Assembly: GCF_035294165.1 (NCBI RefSeq)
Contig: NZ_DATGLN010000134.1
Coordinates: 1-64,000, forward strand
DNA: 64,000 nt
From: Chthonomonas sp035294165
GTDB lineage: Bacteria; Armatimonadota; Chthonomonadetes; Chthonomonadales; Chthonomonadaceae
Reading direction: 5' to 3'
Made by a program: the position numbers and the translations under genes. The notes beneath the pieces are model-generated. The model did not search any database, was not told the origin of the DNA, and saw only the letters and a list, made by a program, of their open reading frames with translations. Shown piece after piece: positions 59,693 to 64,000 of the stretch; the first letter of the stretch is position 1, and each line of letters starts with the position of its first letter.

Positions 59693-60133
59693 ATGGAATA
59701 TCTAACGACACACGACATCGCCTGGATCAACACGGTGGTCACCGGTGAGGTGCAGCCTTTCAACTATATCGCACTCGAATCGGCGATGGCCGGCCAGTAC
59801 CGCTACGGCAACAGTCATGACGTGCTGGCTCAGGCGGCCACATTTCTGCGTCGGCTGCTATTTTCTCCTCCTTTTGCCAAAGGGAACCGACGTACTGCTC
59901 TCATTGCTACCCTAACTTTCTTGAACCGCAACGGCTATCGCACGGCGGTTGCGGATGAGGAGTTGGTGCGAATTTTGGGCGATCTAGAGCGCGGTGTTAT
60001 TGATGCCCATCAGGCCGTTGAGCAGATGGTGGTGCCTGCCGAAACACAGGTTCAGGAGAGTTTGCGCGCCTTTGTCCAGAACGAGTGCCTGCAGCACGCC
60101 AAGGCACTGCAATTGGCTTTGCCCGGAGATTAA
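59693..60133 (+). CDS. Doc/Fic-fold protein without catalytic histidine
   Basis: A 146-residue protein of the death-on-curing (Doc) branch of the Fic fold. It starts like Doc proteins (MEYLTTHDIAWINTVV), and the core helix reads PPFAKGNRRTALIATLTFLN where active members have HPFxDGNKRTAL. The catalytic His is Pro59 and the acidic metal ligand is Lys63. No Phd-like antitoxin is adjacent; the gene sits between the Nif3-like gene and the oxidoreductase gene with small gaps. It is probably not a working nucleotidyl or phosphoryl transferase. AAAGGGG precedes the ATG. Confidence 0.78.
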   Translation: MEYLTTHDIAWINTVVTGEVQPFNYIALESAMAGQYRYGNSHDVLAQAATFLRRLLFSPPFAKGNRRTALIATLTFLNRNGYRTAVADEELVRILGDLERGVIDAHQAVEQMVVPAETQVQESLRAFVQNECLQHAKALQLALPGD

Positions 60134-60139
60134 GAAGTT

Positions 60140-61093
60140 ATGCAGACCCAAAGGGTAGCGATTCTAGGCTGTGGTGCAGCCGGGAAGGCGCATTTGGAAC
60201 GCTGGTTAACCCTCGCCGGTGTGGAGGTGGTGGCGTTGTGCGACACAGATGTTGCTAAAGTCGCCCCTCTGGCAGAGCAAATTCCGAACTGTGCGGCCTT
60301 CACGCGCCTAGACGACACGCTACGCAACGCCAACTACGACATTGTGGATGTTTGTCTGCCTGCCCCTGCCCAGTTCGAGGCTGTTTCGGCAGCTTTGAAA
60401 GCGCGGGCGCACGTTGTGTGCGAGATTCCTTTCACCGCAAGTGTAACACAGGCAATCGAGTTGGTTCGTATCGCTGAAATGCAAGAGCGCCTTCTCATGC
60501 CTCTCTTTACACAACGCTTTCATCCGCCTTGTCTCTTTCTCCAAGATTTGATGGCGAATGACGATATTGGCCGCCCCCTCATGTTTCGATGCCGATTTGG
60601 CAGCTCTGCAGGGGAACTAGCCGAACTCGGTGTGCTTGGTTCGCCCGGTGACGGGTGTGCGTCCTTTATCGCCACGGCTTTACACGCCATCGATCTTTTT
60701 CGTGTATTTTGTGGGGAGGTAAGAAAAGGAGTTGGCCGATGGCGCGACAAAACCGGTAGCCCTTATGCGATGCTGGCGCTCTTGCTAGAATCGGAGTTGA
60801 CTTTAGGGACAATTGAGATTATGGTGGCACCGCCTGCAGGCAAGAGCGCGCTTGAGGTTTACGGTTCTGCCGGAGCCGCAGTGCTCGATTATGAGGAGGG
60901 GGTGCTCCACTTCACAACAGCCGATCATCCGCTTTGGTATAGCCGTCGTGAAGAGGGACGTGACCGGTTAGAGCGCGCTCTCTCCCACTTCTCCGAGGCC
61001 GTATTCGGTCTACAAATGCTGGAGGTACGTGGTGAGGATGGGGTACGCGCTTTGCAGGTTCTAGAGGAGGCGCTACATGGCCGTCCCAGCTAA
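60140..61093 (+). CDS. Gfo/Idh/MocA-family oxidoreductase
   Basis: A 317-residue NAD(P)-dependent sugar dehydrogenase-type protein. The Rossmann motif is AILGCGAAGKAHLERW; DIVDVCLPAPAQ and the conserved loop follow. The usual EKP loop is CEIPFT here, so the lysine is replaced by Ile; this loop normally helps catalysis. The C-terminal beta-sheet domain has FRCRFGSSAGEL and SFIATALHAIDLFR, with the His of the family. It overlaps the next nucleotidyltransferase gene by 17 bases, so it likely acts on a nucleotide-linked or phosphorylated sugar in surface glycan synthesis. Confidence 0.87.
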   Translation: MQTQRVAILGCGAAGKAHLERWLTLAGVEVVALCDTDVAKVAPLAEQIPNCAAFTRLDDTLRNANYDIVDVCLPAPAQFEAVSAALKARAHVVCEIPFTASVTQAIELVRIAEMQERLLMPLFTQRFHPPCLFLQDLMANDDIGRPLMFRCRFGSSAGELAELGVLGSPGDGCASFIATALHAIDLFRVFCGEVRKGVGRWRDKTGSPYAMLALLLESELTLGTIEIMVAPPAGKSALEVYGSAGAAVLDYEEGVLHFTTADHPLWYSRREEGRDRLERALSHFSEAVFGLQMLEVRGEDGVRALQVLEEALHGRPS

Positions 61094-61976
61094 AGCTGAA
61101 GAAACCGTGTCGGTTGGAATAACCCGTGCGGTCGTGCCGGTGGCCGGCCAAGGCAGCCGTCTGCGCCCACTAACCCATCTGCTTCCTAAAGAGCTACTGC
61201 CGGTAGGGCGCAAACTTGTGTTGGACTACGTGATAGAGGAGCTATATGCGGCTGGTATTCGCGAGGCTCTGTTCATCGTTTCGCCACGCAAGCCGCAGAT
61301 ACGTACCTATCTTGAAGAGATCGTGGGAGCCGGGACCGGTTTACGTTTTGCCTTTGCCGTGCAGGAGGAGCCAAAAGGTTCGGGAGATGCGCTGCTCTAT
61401 GCAGCGGAATGGGTTGGGGAGCAGCCTTTCGTTGTGGCCTTTGGAGACTGCATTATCGCTTCATCGCCTGTAGGCGCCCCTCTGAAGCGCTTACTACAGG
61501 CGTTCAAACAGCATGAGGTCGAGGCGGCTATCTTGGTGGAAGAGGTGGAGAGGGAGCGCCTATCTCATTACGGGGTGGTGGCTCCGGCAGAAACAGAGTC
61601 ACATGAGACTCCGTTCCTCATTCGCGATATTGTGGAGAAGCCTTCGATGGATGAGGCACCAAGCTCTTTCGTGGTGGCCGCGCGTTGGATACTTAAACCC
61701 ACAATTTTCGATGCCATTCGTCGTAGTTCCCCAGACCCCCGTGGCGAGTGGAACATTCCGGATGCACTGCGCAAGCTCCTAAATGCTCGGCCGCGTGCCG
61801 TCGCGGTTCCGTTGTTACAGGGCGAAGCGAGGCGGGATATAGGAAGCTGGGGCAGTTTTCTCGTGGAGACGGTGCGCTCGGCGATAAATGATCCAGAGTA
61901 TGGGTCGCAGATACGTCGCGTGGCCGCCAAAGAATTAACACGTTTTTCAGATTCGGGTATAGTAGTTGGCAAATAA
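61077..61976 (+). CDS. sugar-1-phosphate nucleotidyltransferase (GalU-like)
   Basis: A 299-residue nucleotidyltransferase activating a sugar phosphate to NDP-sugar. The signature AVVPVAGQGSRLRPLTHLLPKELLPV and the following DYVIEELYAAGI fit UTP-glucose-1-phosphate uridylyltransferase; VQEEPKGSGDALLYAAEWV and VVAFGDCII are the substrate and Mg sites. DIGSWGSFLVETV is near the C terminus. The ATG has GGAGG upstream inside the previous gene. GalU itself is likely, but other NDP-hexose synthases share these motifs. Confidence 0.85.
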   Translation: MAVPAKAEETVSVGITRAVVPVAGQGSRLRPLTHLLPKELLPVGRKLVLDYVIEELYAAGIREALFIVSPRKPQIRTYLEEIVGAGTGLRFAFAVQEEPKGSGDALLYAAEWVGEQPFVVAFGDCIIASSPVGAPLKRLLQAFKQHEVEAAILVEEVERERLSHYGVVAPAETESHETPFLIRDIVEKPSMDEAPSSFVVAARWILKPTIFDAIRRSSPDPRGEWNIPDALRKLLNARPRAVAVPLLQGEARRDIGSWGSFLVETVRSAINDPEYGSQIRRVAAKELTRFSDSGIVVGK

Positions 61977-62024
61977 GCAGCGAGGGCCTTAGGAGCCATA
62001 ATAAACCCGCTGGGGAGGAGTGTT

Positions 62025-63131
62025 TTGAGAGTACCGCTTGTGGACTTACGCGCGCAGTATCTGAGTTTGAAGGAAACGATTGATGCTGCTATAACTCACG
62101 TCTGTGAGACCGCTTGTTTTATTGATGGGGAAGCCGTTCATAAGCTCGAATCGGAGGTTGCCGCGTTAAGCGGTGCTCGTTTTGGTATCGGGGTAGCCTC
62201 AGGCACCGATGCCCTCGTTTTAGCCTTACGCGCTTGCGGTATTAAGCCTGGTGATGAGGTCATCACTACGCCCTTCACCTTTGGCGCAACGAGTGAGGCG
62301 ATTATGCTCGTTGGTGCCCGCCCCGTGTTTGTGGATATCGATCTCTGCACCTTTAACATAGACGTTTCCCGAATCGAGCAAGCTATCACCCCACGCACGC
62401 GTGCGCTGCTGCCGGTAGACCTTTTTGGCCAGATGGTCGATCGTGGGCAACTCCAGGAGATATGTAAACGACACAACCTTAAGCTCATTATAGATGCAGC
62501 TCAAGCCATCGGTGCAAAACAGCGCGGCATTCGTATCGCCGAGACAGGAGATGCAACGATACTCTCCTTCTATCCAACCAAAAATCTCGGCGCTTTTGGA
62601 GATGGGGGCATGGTGCTTACCAATGATGCGGAGATTGCGGCTACCGTGCGCATGCTGCGCGTACATGGCCAAAGCGGTTATGGCCACTATGAGGTCATCG
62701 GTTATACCAGTCGGCTAGATACCCTGCAGGCCGTTGTGCTTTTAGCAAAGCTCCCCATGCTGGAGGAGTGGAACGAGGGGAGAAGACGGCATGCGGCCCT
62801 CTATCAGACTCTGCTTGAAGGCACCGGTGTGACGCTGCCCGGTACCGAACCAGGAAACCACCATGTTTATCATCAATACACCATTCGCCATCCGCAGCGC
62901 GATGCCCTGCAGGCTTATCTTCAGCAGTGTGGGGTAGATAGCAAGGTATTCTACCCGCAGCCGCTTCACATTCAACCGCCTTATGCAAGCCTCGGCTATC
63001 GTTTAGGGGACTTCCCCCATGCGGAGCGGGCTACTCGGGAAGTGCTCTCTATCCCTGTTGTGCCAGAACTGACCACAGAGCAGGTTGCATATGTGGCCGA
63101 GTGCATCCGTAGCTTCCCAGAAAATGCTTAA
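62025..63131 (+). CDS. DegT/DnrJ/EryC1/StrS sugar aminotransferase
   Basis: A 368-residue PLP enzyme transaminating a keto-sugar nucleotide. VPLVDLRAQYLSLKETID opens it; GIGVASGTDALVLALRA, DAAQAIGAKQRG and the PLP-lysine segment LSFYPTKNLGAFGDGG are all intact, followed by RLDTLQAVVLLAKLP and a C-terminal VYHQYTIRHPQRD. The start is TTG at 62025 with GGAGGAG just upstream. With the Gfo/Idh protein and two nucleotidyltransferases it suggests production of an amino sugar such as a 3-amino- or acetamido-sugar. Confidence 0.92.
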   Translation: MRVPLVDLRAQYLSLKETIDAAITHVCETACFIDGEAVHKLESEVAALSGARFGIGVASGTDALVLALRACGIKPGDEVITTPFTFGATSEAIMLVGARPVFVDIDLCTFNIDVSRIEQAITPRTRALLPVDLFGQMVDRGQLQEICKRHNLKLIIDAAQAIGAKQRGIRIAETGDATILSFYPTKNLGAFGDGGMVLTNDAEIAATVRMLRVHGQSGYGHYEVIGYTSRLDTLQAVVLLAKLPMLEEWNEGRRRHAALYQTLLEGTGVTLPGTEPGNHHVYHQYTIRHPQRDALQAYLQQCGVDSKVFYPQPLHIQPPYASLGYRLGDFPHAERATREVLSIPVVPELTTEQVAYVAECIRSFPENA

Positions 63132-63260
63132 CTGTCAGGACGCGCACAGACTGTGTTCAAGAGCGCACCTTTAGGATGCCGAAAATAGTCTTAAAAATGA
63201 GGAGACAATAACTTCCTTCATTTTGGGGAACTCCCTGGCTAAGGAGCTGAAACAACGGAT

Positions 63261-64000
63261 ATGAGAGCGATGATTTTGGCTGCAGGGGTAGGGTCGCGCC
63301 TCGACCCCCTCACCCGTAATGTCCCTAAACCTCTCGTTCCCATCGTCAATCGTCCGGTGATGGAATATCTTATCGAGCTTTTGGTTCGTCACGGGTTCAC
63401 CGAAATTATGGTGAACCTGCACTACCTTGGTGACCAAATAGCTGCCTACTTTGAAGATGGATCGCGTTGGGGAGCGCACATACATTGGGCCTATGAAGAT
63501 CGGCTTTGGGGCGATGCCGGCAGCCTGAAGCGTGCTGAAGATTTTTTCAAAGACGAGACGTTTTTAGTGATAGGCGGAGACGATTTAACCGATATGGATC
63601 TCTCCCGTCTGCTCAAGACTCATCGAGAGAAAAAAGCTCTCGCTACCATCGCCCTTTCCATCGTAGATGATCCCAGCGAATATGGGATCGTCCTCATGAA
63701 TGAGGAAGGACGCATCACACGCTTCCTAGAGAAACCCAAAGGCGAGGTGATCTTCTCGAACACCGCTAACACAGGGGTTTATGTTTTTGAACCGGCCATC
63801 TTCGAGTTGATACCGCATGATGTTTTCTATCTTTTTGGAAAGCAGGTTTTCCCGATGCTTCTCGAACAAAAACTCCCTCTCTTCGGCCACCTTACGGCAG
63901 CCTATTGGCGCGACGTGGGCAACCTTAAGGTGTATCAGCAGACACATCGCGACATGCTCGAGGGGCGTGTGAAAGCGCGCATCGCTCTGCGAGAGGTTCG
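63261..64000 (+). CDS. NDP-sugar nucleotidyltransferase (cut by window end)
   Basis: The open frame runs from ATG 63261 to the window edge without a stop (about 246 codons). MRAMILAAGVGSRLDPLTRN and KPLVPIVNRPVMEYLIELL are the nucleotidyltransferase signature, followed by FLVIGGDDLTDMDLSRLL, EYGIVLMNEEGRITRFLEKP and YWRDVGNLKVYQQTHRDML. The type is mannose-1-phosphate guanylyltransferase/glucose-1-phosphate thymidylyltransferase. The last residues hint at a following domain, as in fusions with hexapeptide or phosphomannomutase parts. AAGGAG lies 14 bases upstream. Confidence 0.88.
   Translation, partial: MRAMILAAGVGSRLDPLTRNVPKPLVPIVNRPVMEYLIELLVRHGFTEIMVNLHYLGDQIAAYFEDGSRWGAHIHWAYEDRLWGDAGSLKRAEDFFKDETFLVIGGDDLTDMDLSRLLKTHREKKALATIALSIVDDPSEYGIVLMNEEGRITRFLEKPKGEVIFSNTANTGVYVFEPAIFELIPHDVFYLFGKQVFPMLLEQKLPLFGHLTAAYWRDVGNLKVYQQTHRDMLEGRVKARIALREV

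Overview
The window looks like a piece of a moderately GC-rich diderm chromosome, most likely from the Armatimonadota (Chthonomonas-like). The reasons are four copies (one broken) of the prepilin-like DUF1559 family, which is strongly expanded in that lineage; a complete set of lipid A/Kdo genes; many TTG starts behind good Shine-Dalgarno sites; and several secreted glycosidases. The taxonomic call is an inference from gene content, not from a marker phylogeny. I see no transposase, prophage, rRNA operon or CRISPR array.

Layout. Positions 1-141 hold the 5' part of tmRNA (minus strand, cut by the window edge). From 0.5 to 17 kb every recognisable gene is on the minus strand. In transcription order these are recF, a DciA-like DUF721 protein, a ComEC split into channel and nuclease-like proteins, dxs, and a tightly overlapping nine-gene run: waaA, lpxK, an LpxL-type acyltransferase, a GT9 heptosyltransferase, two GT4 glycosyltransferases, endonuclease III, an acyl-CoA ligase and a PsiE-like protein. 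At 17.07-17.56 kb an AT-rich stretch carries eleven copies of a GGTGGAAAACT / GGTGGATAGTTTT motif. Gene orientation flips there and recF and dciA flank it, so I interpret it as the replication origin.

From 17.8 to 43 kb genes are mostly on the plus strand: a large secreted glycosidase-like protein and a GH29 fucosidase, an unassigned structured small RNA with a near-perfect promoter and terminator, an SRPBCC protein and a cyclophilin, a minus-strand block (unknown membrane protein, RDD protein, zwf), the pseudopilin loci, an NPCBM glycosidase-like protein, nurA, folB (minus), tRNA-Ala(CGC), a CADD-type enzyme predicted to make p-aminobenzoate, DinB, an FGGY kinase, another pseudopilin and a FAH-family hydrolase.

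From 43 to 50 kb a minus block holds rnj, tdh, an AI-2E family permease, two small envelope-type proteins, cdd and mnmA. A Tat-exported sugar isomerase-like protein follows, then a TolC / adaptor / RND efflux operon (minus). From 57 kb to the end are another pseudopilin, a disordered basic protein, a Nif3-like protein that has lost its metal ligands, a Doc/Fic-fold protein that has lost its catalytic histidine, and a nucleotide-sugar cluster (Gfo/Idh oxidoreductase, two nucleotidyltransferases, DegT aminotransferase) that runs off the window.

How genes fit together. The waaA-lpxK-lpxL-GT9-GT4 run builds Kdo-lipid A and inner core, and the 60-64 kb cluster probably supplies an activated amino sugar for surface glycans. 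folB and the CADD enzyme sit close together and both serve folate synthesis. The secreted glycosidases fit a polysaccharide-degrading heterotroph. The items most worth following up are the putative origin, the small RNA at 23.45 kb, the residue-perfect CADD homologue and the two adjacent dead-site proteins at 58.5-60.1 kb.
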